Assembly: GCA_035222895.1 (NCBI GenBank)
Contig: JAVYIG010000064.1
Coordinates: 310,001 to 374,000 of the forward strand
Reading direction: 5' to 3'
Source: Strongylocentrotus droebachiensis
Lineage: Eukaryota > Echinodermata > Echinoidea > Camarodonta > Strongylocentrotidae
DNA length: 64,000 bases
The notes below the pieces were generated by a model. That model saw only the letters and a program-made list of their open reading frames with translations. It was not told the origin of the DNA and ran no database searches. Every line of letters starts with the position of its first letter. The first letter of the stretch is position 1. Made by a program: the position numbers and the translations under genes. Shown here one piece after another: positions 1-11,700 of this stretch.

Positions 1-895
1 CTCAAGGCACAATGATTTGTTGATAAAGTGTCAAATTAGGGTCTGTGCCTGCAGACTAAGGCCACACTGTGTTGGAGCTCCTCCAGCCATAGTTTTTTTT
101 TGTCACAGTATGTTACGTAATCTCAAAGTCCCTCATAAATCTCAATCAAGCATAATCATTTGACCTTATACCAACTTTCAGTCGCGTGCGCTGCACCTGG
201 CGACTCACTTGTGTCCTTAGGCATGAGGTCTGCTAGCCTCTTGTCGATGCCCTCGCGCTGTTGGAGTCTCTAAATTCTGACGAGCGAAGCGAGTCAGAGA
301 AACCGAGGCGCTCGCGCTGAGGGCCTCTTGACAAGTGATCTGAATTATATATTCATGAGACCCGATTTCCTACTGAATTATGCATGTCTAGACCGCAGCG
401 ATTGCGTGTGTGTACGTGTGTGTTCGGGATTGCCCAACTAGGCTAGTCTGCAAGCACAGACCCTAATTTGACACTTTATCAAAAAATCATTGTGCCTTGA
501 GAGAAGCCTAGCCCAGCTATCTACTGGTACCTACTGGTTGTACCAATATAGGTCAGGAACAGCTATAGTACGTGGCATATGGTAGTCTTATAGTGCACAC
601 TCTCTGTTACGACTGACCAGGGTTTGTGCTTGCAGACTACAACTAGGCGGCCAGTCTCGCTCTCACGGAGGGAATTCGCACAGAGCAGTAGATATTACGT
701 CATAGTAGCTCTCTCTGATTGGATGACTTTCACCGAACTCTGCTGGGTCGGAATATTCGCCAAACAAAGTAAAACATAAGAAATCCAGATCACTTGTCAA
801 GAGGCCCTCAGCGCGAGCGCCTCGGTTTCTCTGACTCGCTTCGCTCGTCAGAATTTAGAGACTCCAACAGCGCGAGGGCATCGACAAGAGGCTAG
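1..895. repeat. nested long inverted repeats
   Basis: Two overlapping foldbacks are visible. Arms 1-58 and 444-501 are near-identical reverse complements. Arms 233-341 and 787-895 are 109-bp reverse complements with no mismatch seen by eye. A third, weaker pair (about 436-471 against 618-652) lies between them. The arms include the GC-rich mini-palindrome GACGAGCGAAGCGAGTC. No open frame of note lies inside. This is probably a non-autonomous foldback transposon inserted more than once, or a recent inverted duplication. A related fragment is seen near 15490-15600. Confidence 0.85.
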
Positions 896-1527
896 AGGTC
901 TGCCTGCCCTGATACTTCCTCTTGACCCAGTAAAAACAAACAAGAGCTGCATTGAAGAGTTTTACTTCTCTGATCATGTTTCGGCCTTAATTTTTATTCC
1001 AAATTAATGCTGATGCTTTGTAATAGTAATATTCTGTTTTAATTGGTCGTTTTATAAATCATTATTAATGTTTCATACCATACGTGTTTCTAAAAAGAAG
1101 TCATGGTAACATTCATAATTATTGACACTGGACTACCATAAAGCAGTGATTCTTGACCTGAGGATCATGTGAACCACAAATAATTAATAACTCAAATTAA
1201 TTCCATTTGAACCCATTGTAGTTAAGTACAAAATGCAAGGGCAACGTTACAGACCATGTACTGCATGGCGAGAGGTGCGGGGAGGGGGGGGGGGGAGGTG
1301 ACGGCACTGATAAGGGGTGTCAGATTGGGTCGTGGGGCCAAAGGTAACAAATTCTTGGGCATCGTTTCTCGAAACCTTCATATTTATTAGTTTACCGACA
1401 TTCTATTGAAACGCTTTTCAAGGGTATGTCGGCGAACTTGTCTTGGCATAGAGCAATCATTTCTGCATACTTACAGTGTATTGGTCAACAGTTTGTTAAC
1501 ATATACTACAAGGTAACTGTGAAATAG
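896..1527. other. spacer, or intron of amidase B; no gene seen
   Basis: AT-rich DNA with a G homopolymer run near 1276-1296. It lies downstream of exon 3 of minus-strand amidase B, where exon 4 would be expected. I could not find that exon here, so it must lie beyond the left edge or be lost. Confidence 0.5.
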
Positions 1528-1902
1528 TTAAAGGTAAAGACCAGTATTGGCAACGCCCCAATTTCAAAAAATGAAATGGAAGCTCTCATTACCAATCATG
1601 TGAAAGAATATGTTTTGACTAATACATGATGATAAAAAATTTGCCGGGAAACCGCCTACTAATTCATATATTTGGTAAATTTATTTCTCTCACGGTCTGG
1701 TGAGAGAGATAGGGTAGTCCCATATACATCTTTCTGTGTATAGTGCTTGTAACTTTACGAAGAATGAGCCAAATTTCTTATCATTTTGATGATTCCAGAA
1801 CCTTGCAGATGCTAGATGCTAGATGATCGACCTTTTCTGATCGATTCCACAACGTTTCTTTCACAATGCAATCGCATGACCATTACTGGTCTTTACCTTT
1901 AA
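1528..1902. mobile_element. 375-bp MITE with 19-bp perfect terminal inverted repeats
   Basis: The left end TTAAAGGTAAAGACCAGTA (1528-1546) is the exact reverse complement of the right end (1884-1902). No coding capacity. A partial, inverted relative of its right half lies in a PDI intron near 31481-31640. Both ends include TTAA, so a TTAA target duplication is possible. Confidence 0.8.
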
Positions 1903-2322
1903 GGTTTTGTTGTGCTCCTCCATACCAAACATTATGGAAGAATGAACCGAATTAAAACAAGCGAAGTATCATTTTCCTTGATATCTGGACTATAAGCCAA
2001 ATCGTAAGGCTATAAAAAAAAAGTATTAATGCGAAAATTATAAATTTATTACTATAATTTTGTTTGCCTTGGTCTCAATAATTGTATGAGAAACATTTCT
2101 TTGGGCTTGCCCCCCCCCCTGCAAGGAAATGGATTAACCCCTATCTAATTTGTTGTTGTTGTTGTTGTTGTTTAAGATTAAGTGTTTGGATGTTAACAAA
2201 TAGGCCATTAAGTAAATGTGGAAATATAATACAGCACATTCATCAGCTACCAAATCAACAGAAAACAAAATAATACAAACAAACAAAAAGGAAAATGCAT
2301 AAAGAGTGTGCCTCGTATTTAC

Positions 2323-2447
2323 CAAGCATTGTAAGAGTTGTCGGCTTTGGACGGTGTTTGACCTGGAAGTCTTGGGTATTTGGTTGTCAATGTCGGCTCG
2401 ATGCTATTCATCGCATCAATATTGCCTTTGATCATCATTTGATATGC
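2323..2447 (-). CDS. amidase B exon 3
   Basis: 125 nt, four codons shorter than the 137-nt exon 3 of gene A. It encodes [17 protein letters not shown] and YNAW, ending on the split Trp codon before the donor GTAAAT. The acceptor is GAACAG. Confidence 0.8.
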
Positions 2448-3122
2448 CTGTTCAACAATAAAGGTACAAAGTGCACAGTTCGATGACTTCAATTCCATTC
2501 GTACATACAACACATCATGATACACTGTATCATATTTCATAGTAATGGTAGTTTGACATGATCTGTATGAAACGGACAAGGCTCCGCCGCTTACTAGTCT
2601 GGTTAGATTATCTATTAAATGAAATAATGAAGTTTATAACCTTGATCTTACCAGTAACATAGGATTTATCAAAAAAGATAATCACGCATTATTCACAGTG
2701 AAAAAGTGAAAGTGAAATTAGAGACGTAGCGTACGTAGGCCTAATAATGAGGGAGGGGGCACTGGGTTTTACAAGAATTATGAAAAGCGAGTAAACGGAG
2801 TTAAGACCAAGCTGCGAGGGTGTGAGAAGATTTTGTGTCATCTTCTTTTTATGATAAGATCCCCCCCCCCCCTCTCGCTGTATGGGGCAAGGGGATTTGA
2901 CGAGGTCTCGTATCATATGTAATCAAGTAAGATTTATGTCTAAATTACTTTATGTACTACCCTTTTCACCACCGTACTTGTCTAGTATCTGATTTATTGC
3001 AAAACAGGGAATATGGTTTCCAAGTATCGTTTCAGGTAACACGGTTAGTTATATCCTCCAGTCTAAGCAGTGACGTAGCAAGTGCCCCGTCCAATCGGGT
3101 GGCAAAAAAAAAAGGAAAGGGA

Positions 3123-3154
<32 letters not shown>

Positions 3155-4113
3155 CAAGCCCACGCGCGAAAGGGGGGTGGGAAACTGGGAATGCAACATG
3201 AAAAGGATTTGAAACGACACCCTCTCTCACACTCCCTTCACCGTCGCACTCCTTGTTCCCTCGCATTTCATCCACCTATAGTCTAAAGGACAGTGCCCCC
3301 TATTACGCAATTCCATCCCTCAATAGCTGGGCCCACGCTACACCGATGAAACCAAGAAAAACTGAAGCTATTACCTTTAGTTCTACGTCGTCCATGTGAA
3401 AGCCTAGACGAGTTGCAATGTCGGTCAGTTGTTCCGTGGTGGGATTCACGATGGATGGGCAGCTGTATAACTCTAGGTTGACGAAGACAGGGTTATGTTA
3501 GATGTTACCAAGGTTACTAAGGTTTTGTGATTGTGTTAAAGCCTCTAGCTCTTCTTTTCTTATCATCGTGATCACCTTCATCTCCATCACCGTTATCATC
3601 ATCACCGTAATTACCATCACTGGTGTGACCACGGTGTAAAAAAGGGGGGGGGGGGCTTCACAATTTTGACTATGCGAAGCAGACTGTGCTCACAATTTAG
3701 TAACACATTATAACACTTTGTGACCATATAGAAAGAATCACAGCTTGTCCGCCGCATCACAATGTAAACCTGAAAAGGTTTATAACATGTGAAAACACTG
3801 TTCACACCAGGGACATATTGTGTGAGCTAATACAGTACGTATCACAGATTGGCGGCCCCATAGTGGGACACTATAACATAATTTATACAGTAGTCCAAGT
3901 ACGCCAAAATACAATGATTTATAAAGTGTAATACTAGCTGACCTATAAAAAATACCGTTTAAAAAGAAAATCCTAACAAAAATCAATTATGCCGTTCTGG
4001 GTCTTGTAAAATCGAATCATGTCGCAAAGTCTTGCAGAACAAAGATAGTAAATAGAGAGAAAAATCTTACCATTGTTGTGGACTTGTTGCCCATCTCTCT
4101 TGTCCGACGCCAT
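2323..4113 (-). CDS. amidase B, partial (exons 1-3 of a divergent paralogue)
   Basis: Three exons on the minus strand, 4113-4071, 3472-3375 and 2447-2323, encode the first 88 residues of an amidase-signature protein. The ATG in AAGATGGCGTC is the start. Exon 1 (43 nt) ends in phase 1. Exon 2 (98 nt, beginning at the AG of CCTAG/AGTTATAC) ends in phase 0. Exon 3 (125 nt) ends in phase 2. These are the same phases as gene A, and exon 2 has the same length. Shared landmarks are LYSCPSIV against LFSSPMV, TEQLTDIATRLGFHMDD against [17 protein letters not shown], and TKYPRLPG plus NAW in exon 3. The catalytic Lys and Ser residues lie in later exons not present here, so activity cannot be judged. 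Head-to-head orientation with gene A suggests an inverted duplication. It could also be a decaying copy. Confidence 0.75.
2448..3374 (-). other. amidase B intron 2
   Basis: Contains a C homopolymer near 2861-2872 and a (GA)n tract at about 3128-3154. A sequence resembling the CAGTGACGTAG element end lies at 3068-3078. No exon seen. Confidence 0.6.
3375..3472 (-). CDS. amidase B exon 2
   Basis: 98 nt, exactly as in gene A. The acceptor TAG at 3475-3473 gives AG as the first two bases, completing the phase-1 codon. It ends DDVELK before the donor GTAATA. The nearer ACAG acceptor at 3464 would break the frame, so the upstream one was chosen. Confidence 0.8.
3473..4070 (-). other. amidase B intron 1
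   Basis: Holds a G run near 3645 and a CATCAT-rich stretch at 3560-3620. Nothing coding was recognised. Confidence 0.55.
4071..4113 (-). CDS. amidase B exon 1
   Basis: Start codon at 4113-4111, reading MASDKRDGQQVHNN. The donor GTAAGA follows at 4070. Phase 1. The context AAGATGGCG also resembles a YY1-type initiator. Confidence 0.65.
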
Positions 4114-5680
4114 CTTATAAATCAGCAATGTTAAATTTGGGATAGGCACGTCTGTCTGCAATAGTGCCATAGTTACAAATGGGTTGAAGAAGTTTATATG
4201 TAATATTTCTGAAATCTTTGAAGACTTATGTTATACAATATTATAAAGTACCAATATTTATGATGGTTCGTACTATTTGATGCAAACGAAATGTACATCC
4301 AAATGGCAAGTAACGGCTTTATTTTTTGTTAGCGTCCGGACACACAACCGTCATACTCTTCGGAACACAAATCGTCATTAGTTTGACTGACGTAGGATTG
4401 CGTCGGTGACTCTAATGCGTTATGACTTCTATGAATGATATCGTACATGAAGTGAATTCAAAACGGACAATCCAAACAATGCCATAAATATCTTGCGTAC
4501 AAGCAAATTGCCTTAGTTTCCAGACTTGAGTGTCGCAGAACTGCAATCGAAGTGAAACTCCGTGGCAGAGTTATGGGTCAAGATCCGTCTGCGAAATCAA
4601 TCAGATACACTCTTTTGAACTTTGGAAAGAGAGCCTGTATACGATCACGGTCGTTTGGTGTTAAAAATATATATTGCAAAACCCAATGACTGACTAGTCC
4701 CTCCACCCAAGCAAAAAACAATAGTTTCATGAAATGTTACACCAATATCTATTCATTAGATTACAGATCCCCCCCCCCCAAAAAAAATAAAATAATAATA
4801 ATAATAATAAAATAAAAAAATCATACAAAGATATGACGTGGCTTTACTTCTTTTATCTCTAAAACAACTGTATAGGCCTACCATAATAGGTTTATAGGTT
4901 AAAAGATGTCATATTTACCCCGTTTATAATACGAGGCAGTAATGTTGTTTTCATTTTTTGGGGGTGAGGGGGGGGGGGTGGTGGGGGTGGGGGGGGGGTA
5001 CATACTTGTTTAGGTGCCGAAAGGCTTGACCAAAAATAAAACCTCTCCCGAAATTCACCGAGTCTTGATTCACTTTACTCACAGGCTCTGTAGAATATAC
5101 ATTAACTTCAATATTTCACACACGAAAATGGGTATGAACACGACGGACTTATTCTGGCAGCTTTATTGTCTGTTTCATGTACGTTTCTGCTTGCTTTTGA
5201 GTGGAATACATGGAACCGAACTGAACTGACCGATTAATGGTCATCGTGTGATAGGAACAAGGACAAGGGCCTGATTATCGAAGCTCAGTTTATCAATAAA
5301 TGGACTATGCATATAGAAAACAGGGGCCATAGTCCATCCGAGGGCCATACAGTTCGATTCCTTAATCTATCCAACAAGACAGTAGACACCCGAGGACAAT
5401 ACACATATAAGAGTAATATAAGCAAAGTAAATTGAATAATACATAGTGGTAGATATACATCTACCTCTTCATGACCTTTAACATCCAGGTTTTGCTCACT
5501 GAAACGTTTTACACACAACATACCTTGTAAATACCTCAGCCACATATACCTACGAACCTTCCGCCGAGCTCGAGCCCGACCCGTGCATATTATGATTCTG
5601 ACCTCGATACTGTAGTAAGCTTATTATATATGTTAAATAGCTAGCAGACCTCGCCGACATTATACAAAAACCCTCCAACA
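4114..5680. promoter_or_regulatory. shared spacer between divergent amidases A and B
   Basis: 1.57 kb between the two start codons, transcribed outward on both sides, so it should hold the promoters of both genes. No clear TATA box or other core element could be assigned. It holds a C/A-rich plus ATA microsatellite (4770-4820) and a G-rich block (4958-4999). Confidence 0.45.
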
Positions 5681-5735
5681 ATGGCAGAAAAGACAGCAGC
5701 CGTGAAAGACCTACATGCGAATCAAGAGGCAAAGA
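5681..5735 (+). CDS. amidase A exon 1
   Basis: Reads [18 protein letters not shown] and ends in phase 1 before GTAAGC. The context CAACAATGG is favourable. This is the least certain exon, because short N-termini are poorly conserved, but its counterpart in gene B has the same phase. Confidence 0.7.
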
Positions 5736-8671
5736 GTAAGCTATAATATTTTACTTACCTAAAAATTATGTGAGCATTGGAGTTTACACGTATGTATGAT
5801 TCATTGAGGCAAAGCGTAAAAGCTTAGATTGTGAGTGTGTACAGGCTCAATAATAAGTAGAAAATACATGTATGTCTCCCTGCATGTTAATGGCAATGGG
5901 TATACCAGGGAGGTGAGACTTTTAAACTCACATACCCTGGGTATACTGCCCGAAAATACAGTGGGAGAAATTGTTTGTAGAAAACACACACTATGTGTAT
6001 TACTGGCCTGTATATACGCACATGGAGTATACCTTTATCGCAGGATGCAGCCTCTTTTCACATTTTCCATATTTCTCATATTTTCCACATTTCTCATATT
6101 TCAAAACGCTTAAATTACGGTTTTTAGATTCTAGTATTAAAGTATTCGGGATGTGTTCCAGTGATTAGCAGTTATTCCATTTCATTATACCTGGTGATGT
6201 CATGCCAAAGAACCAAAGATGCAATACCTAAATATTGTTCTCTCTTTATAGGATAGAATCAACAAAGGAGAGCGGAGGGGGTACGTAGGGGGTATATAGT
6301 TAAACCATTCATAGGTTACATGTCGTTTTCCGAAGATTCATAATTCCTCTGAAGGTTCGTAATTTGAGGTACGTCCGAGTCCGAGTATTTGTATTTCCAA
6401 AAGTGAAATAGGTTTGATAAGTCCGAGAATGAAATAGGGTTCATAATTCAGAAGGTTCATAATTCCGAAAATAACAGAACTCTGTTTCGAATTTCGGAAT
6501 TACGAACCTGCGGTATGACATGACATGAACCTTCGGAATAACGCAACAAATGATAGGAAATATGAATTCTATTTCATTTTCAGAATTATGACCTGACCCC
6601 CTGGTATATGGTAAATTTGGGTTTCGGTATTACGAACCTTCGGGGAAATAAAGAGTGGTCTCTCCATTTATAGCGCGTCGGCATTGTATCAGGACAATTA
6701 GGAAAAGCACCCCCAAGGACTATAACCCCTTTCCCGGAAATTACACACCGAGGACACCCCCAGGACTATCACCCCAGGACAATTACCCCTATCCCCTGAA
6801 AATTACCTACACACCCTGTTCATTAAAGGGGAAGTCCACCCTGATAATTAGTCGGTTTTATTAAAAGCTTTTTTTTCAGGGGGCAGGTGTCCTCGGGGGG
6901 GGGGGAGGGGGGTGTATTGTCCTAGGGGGAAATTTCCGGGGTATTTGTCCTCGGGGGTGGTTGTCCTCGGGGTAATCGTCCTTGGGGGTATATCGTCCTT
7001 GGTGGGTAATTGTCCGGGGGGTAATTTTCACCTGGGTCGAGTGTGGCAAAGGTAGATTAATGTAATGTCTTGCCAAAGGACATTAGTGCCGTTATTACCT
7101 TTAATACCTAAGTCGCACGGTCTTACCGTGAGCAGAGGTCATATTCTGTATGAAATTTCGTTCTAATTAACAGTATTGTTTCCTTCTATGAATTAATATT
7201 ATATTTATGTGATGATACGCGGTAACTTTCTTTTAAGTGCTGGACATATCTTATACCACAGTGTCATTTATAACAATCTAAGTTGTCCACGTAACTATGT
7301 TTGACAAGAAAGTTAGTCGCATGTGCTCTATTCATGCGAGGAAAGATTACATTCTTGCTGGTTATATTTTTGTCCTACCAGTATATACCCTTGCTTAATG
7401 GATATGATAATGTAATGATATACGAATTGGCATAAAGAATGCATGTTTTTAATTTGAAATCAAGAATGAAGGTCGATGGAAATTAGTCATCGCCTTGAAA
7501 ATACTATGAAAGCATTTAGAGGAATCACGAATCACCAACCCTTACTCGATGGCACTAATCATTATTATGATGATGATGATGATGATTTCTATTAATATTA
7601 TTTAAAAAATTGTTATTGTTGTTATTATCATTATTATTATTATTATTATCATTATTATTATTGTTGTTGTTGTTGTTATTGGTTTCATGAATAGCGTCCT
7701 CTGTTTTCTCACATAACACGGAAAAAAAAAAAAACTTTCTTTAAAAAAAAACACACTCATTCTTCATGATTATAACTCTATTTAACCTCTTTCTCTCCTT
7801 ACGAAATCTTATACAGAGCTGTTTTCTAGTCCCATGGTAAGATGCCCGACCTTTGCTCAGCTCTCCGATATCGCCCGGGATATGGGTCTACACATGGAAG
7901 ATGATGAACTCAAGGTAAGTGTCCTCACACAGGGGCGGATCCAGGGTTGTCCCAAACTGGGAGGAGGGTAGAGACGCGTCGAATACCACCCCGCCCCGCG
8001 TTGGTTCCTCCTCCCCCACCGTATTTTGCTGAAAGAGGGGCGGGGTATGAGGAAGCAAATATTGATATGAAAATCGTACGACAGGAATATAATCGCAGGA
8101 TTTTTTTTTTACGAACATGGAATAATTCAGCTCAAAGGGTATCGGGATTTTTAAAATATAAAACGGACCTGTTCAAAACTGATATCTATTAATTCAACAT
8201 TTTCTCATTTCATCTATATGTGATTCATGTATATGTCTTTAGTTTATCTTTATGTCAACTTCTCTTTAATTTTTAAATGTTTTACTTTTAATTATATTGT
8301 TCATGTTCTCTGAACTGCAATTTACATTAATAATATTTTATATTTTCCATGTACCCTCCCAGCGCCTTGAGCAATTTACGAAATCGATATGGCATTTTGC
8401 AAATGCTCATTATCATTAATTGCTGTTTTATATTATCAAAATGCCAGGGTTTTCACGGAGCGATTAAAGGAAACATCGCAGGAATCAACAGCACGGAAGA
8501 TATCGTGGAGCCGAAGTTGCCAACAAAGTATCCCAGACTTCCAGGGTACAGGCCAGAACAAGTGGACAACCCCTACAATGCATGGTAAAAGGCGAATAAC
8601 TATTGATGATGATGATGATGAGTATAGTAGTCGTAATAGTAATAATAATGATAATAATAATAATAATAGTG

Positions 8672-8705
<34 letters not shown>

Positions 8706-11700
8706 TAATAAAAGTAAAAGAACAATAATAATGATAATAACAATAAGAATAATGATGATGATAAAAAATATAATCTAATGATACTAATCGTCATCACGTA
8801 TTACAGGCGTTACCAGATTTTGGATGCATACGGGATTACAGGTACATAATTATGTTTAAAACGAAATAACCGCTATCGCTAGTAATTCCTTTACATCCCC
8901 CTCCCCGCTCCTCCTCCCCGCCCTGACTCCACGATGTAAGGTACTGGAGATGTGAGATCAAGGGAGCCAGTGGTGGTAAATTGGCGGGAAAACGAGTCGC
9001 TATCAAGGATAACGTAGCGCTAGCAGGGATTCCTATGATGAATGGATGCCACGCCCTGGAAGGATTCACACCCAGCTTTGATGCAACGGTCGTTACCAGA
9101 ATACTTGATGCAGGTGTGGAAAATAGAAGTTTCTTCTAAATACCATGAAATATACTTACTACCTGCCTCGAAAACGTTCACTCTAATTTGGCAGGATTAC
9201 TTTATTTTCTAAATCTAGTTCTTTATCAAGACCTTGTGTGTTGAGATTGAAGCCCTTTCTTCAGTTTAGGAATGCCGTTTCATGTCAAATATAAATTAAT
9301 ATTTGCTTGACGGCCTTTTAATTTCATCTTGTGTGTGATTATAACAGGTCTTCATTGTCGTTGATACCCAATTTCTTAGTACAAAACATGTACACCAGGC
9401 AGGGAAAAGTTATTCACTTTCCTGCCTCAAATAAACCCAAATAGTACGGTTTACACCGACCAATATTACCAGTTCCAATATCTGTTTTATTTTTCCAAAA
9501 CTGGGTCTTTCCAAACGTTTTTGGTGCGTTATCTTTCGTTAGTGGCTATGTTTGTTTGTACTATAATTTGTGTGTACCAGAAGAACAACCGTTGAGGCTG
9601 AGGTGAGGTTTACCGTGATAAAAAAAATGAATGAAATGGGGAAGAAAAAAAAACTCGAATTCCTCTCTTTTTTTTAGGAGCCACAATCGTGGGTAAGTCG
9701 GTATGTGAGAATCTCTGTTTCTCGGGAGGTAGCAGTACGGCTGCCAAAGGACCAGTCAAGAATCCACATGACCCTACACGTGCTACTGCAGGATCAAGTT
9801 CAGGAAGCGCTGTAGTTGTAAGTACATTATTGATTGATTCATTAATTTATTTATTCATTTATGTATTGATTATTTCTTAAATTTATTTATTTATTTATTT
9901 ATACATTCATATCTTTATTCATTTTTAACTTTGAAGCGTGCTATATACTGTATTTTCCTATAAAAGATTGTTACCCGTGCATCATGTATTGTAAAATTTA
10001 TTATTAATTATGCTGGTACACCTATTGAGAGGGCACTGGAACGTCGGGGGGGGGGGGGGGGCAACGGTACTATATTCAGAAAATTAAATAAGAATTTACA
10101 GGGCTAGGGCTTAGGAGACGGTGCGGGCGGTGGTCCAGGCGTCTCGATACTTTCCCCTTCTCACTTTCTCTTTTCTCGCTTTTTGCTATTTTCTATTTTC
10201 CACCACTCGATTAGGGAGGGGGTACAGGAAGGGGCACAGGCTACGCCACTGTTTACAGTTGAGATGACTAATGACGTGGAAAACTGCTGAAAAGTTACTG
10301 TGTAGACCTACTACAAATTATTTTGGAATTGCTCCTCTTTGATTTACATTGTAGGCATGGGTGTCGATCCCGGGGGGATGGGGGGATATATCCCCCCCAA
10401 TATTTCAGGTGGGGGGATGGCCTGTACAATCATCCCCCCAATAATTCACCATCACAACAAAAAAAATGAAGAGAAAAATTAATGATGAGAGCCCGATGAG
10501 AGTAGTTAATGGTTATTACTCGCAAGATGACCATCCATATACACATTTTGCTATCTCATTTCCTGAATACATATAAATAGAAAACGAAGTAAATGAGACA
10601 ACCGTATATGAGACAAGAATAAATTGAATTCTCGCTCATACGGTTTCATCAGGAATTGGATTTATTCAATTTATTCAATCAACAGCATCATAGAAATGCA
10701 GTGCGCCAAATGCAAAGCCGCAGCGTCAAAAAGCAACGAGCTAAATGTTAAGCGCGAAAAGCAAAAGTTCAAAAAAAAAGTAGAGAGTGGGAGAGAGGGA
10801 TAATGAGAGACAGAGAGGATACAGGCGCGAGCCAGGGGGCGGGGGCGGTCGCCCCTCCCCCCCCCCCCCCAAAAAAAAAAAAAACGCAGCCAAAAAAAAA
10901 AAAAAAGAGAGAGAAAGAAGAAAGGAAGTGGACGTAAGAAGAAAAAGGATCAAGAGTCGAGAACGGTACAACGAATCGTCTTGTTTCTCTAATAATGTAA
11001 TGAAACGTCAAAGCTTCCGCGCTTCGCGCGGTAAGGGGGGGGGGGGGGGAACTGAATTCAGACAAGGATTAAGAGTCGAGAATGGTACAACGAATCGTCT
11101 TCTTTCTTTCTTTAATAATTTAATGAAACGTCAAAAGAAATTGAATGTAGATAAGGATTAAGAGTCGAGAACTGTACAACGAATCGTCTTCTTTCTCTAA
11201 TAATTTAATGAAACGTCAAAGCTTCCGCGCTTCGCGCGGAAGGGGGGGGGGAACTGAATTCAGACAAGGATTAGGAGTCGAGAACGGTACAACGAATCGT
11301 CTTCTTCTTTAATAATTTAATGAAACGTCAAAAGGATTTAGACAAGGATTAAGAGTCGAGAACGGTACAACGAATCGTATTCTTTCTTTAATAATTTAAT
11401 GAAACGTCAAAAGGATTAGACAAGGATTAATAGTCGAGAACGGTACAACGAATCGTCTTCTTTCTCTAATAATATAATGAAACGTCAAAGCTTCCGCGCT
11501 TCGCGCGGGAGGGGGGGGGGGGGGTGGGGAACTGAATTCAGACAAGGATTAAGAGTCGAGAACGGTACAACGACAACGAATCGTCTTCTTTCTTTAATAA
11601 TTTAATGAAATGTCAAAAGGATTTAGACAAGGATTAAGAGACGAGAACGGTACAACGAATCGTCTTCTTTCTTTAATAATTTAATGAAACGTCAGAGCTT

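Larger units (their letters stand above)
5736..7816 (+). other. amidase A intron 1
   Basis: 2.1 kb of non-coding DNA. It contains a GTATACC-type hairpin (5878-5932), a degenerate GGTTCATAATTCCGAA-like repeat (6340-6660), an inverted minisatellite pair (6690-7035), a possible SINE fragment (7025-7110) and GAT/ATT microsatellites (7562-7678). Confidence 0.7.

Noticed and set aside
3375..3464. Alternative shorter exon 2 of amidase B using the TTATACAG acceptor.
   Set aside because: It would not join in frame with the phase-1 exon 1; the upstream CCTAG acceptor restores both frame and the LYSCPSIV motif.
8807..8841. A 35-nt exon-like segment with TTACAG before and GTACAT after, between amidase exons 3 and 4.
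   Set aside because: It would shift the frame into exon 4, whereas direct joining of 8584 to 8941 gives the conserved NAWYW motif.
10787..11161. A 124-codon open frame rich in Arg, Gly and Lys.
   Set aside because: It lies over homopolymers and satellite units of a mobile element.
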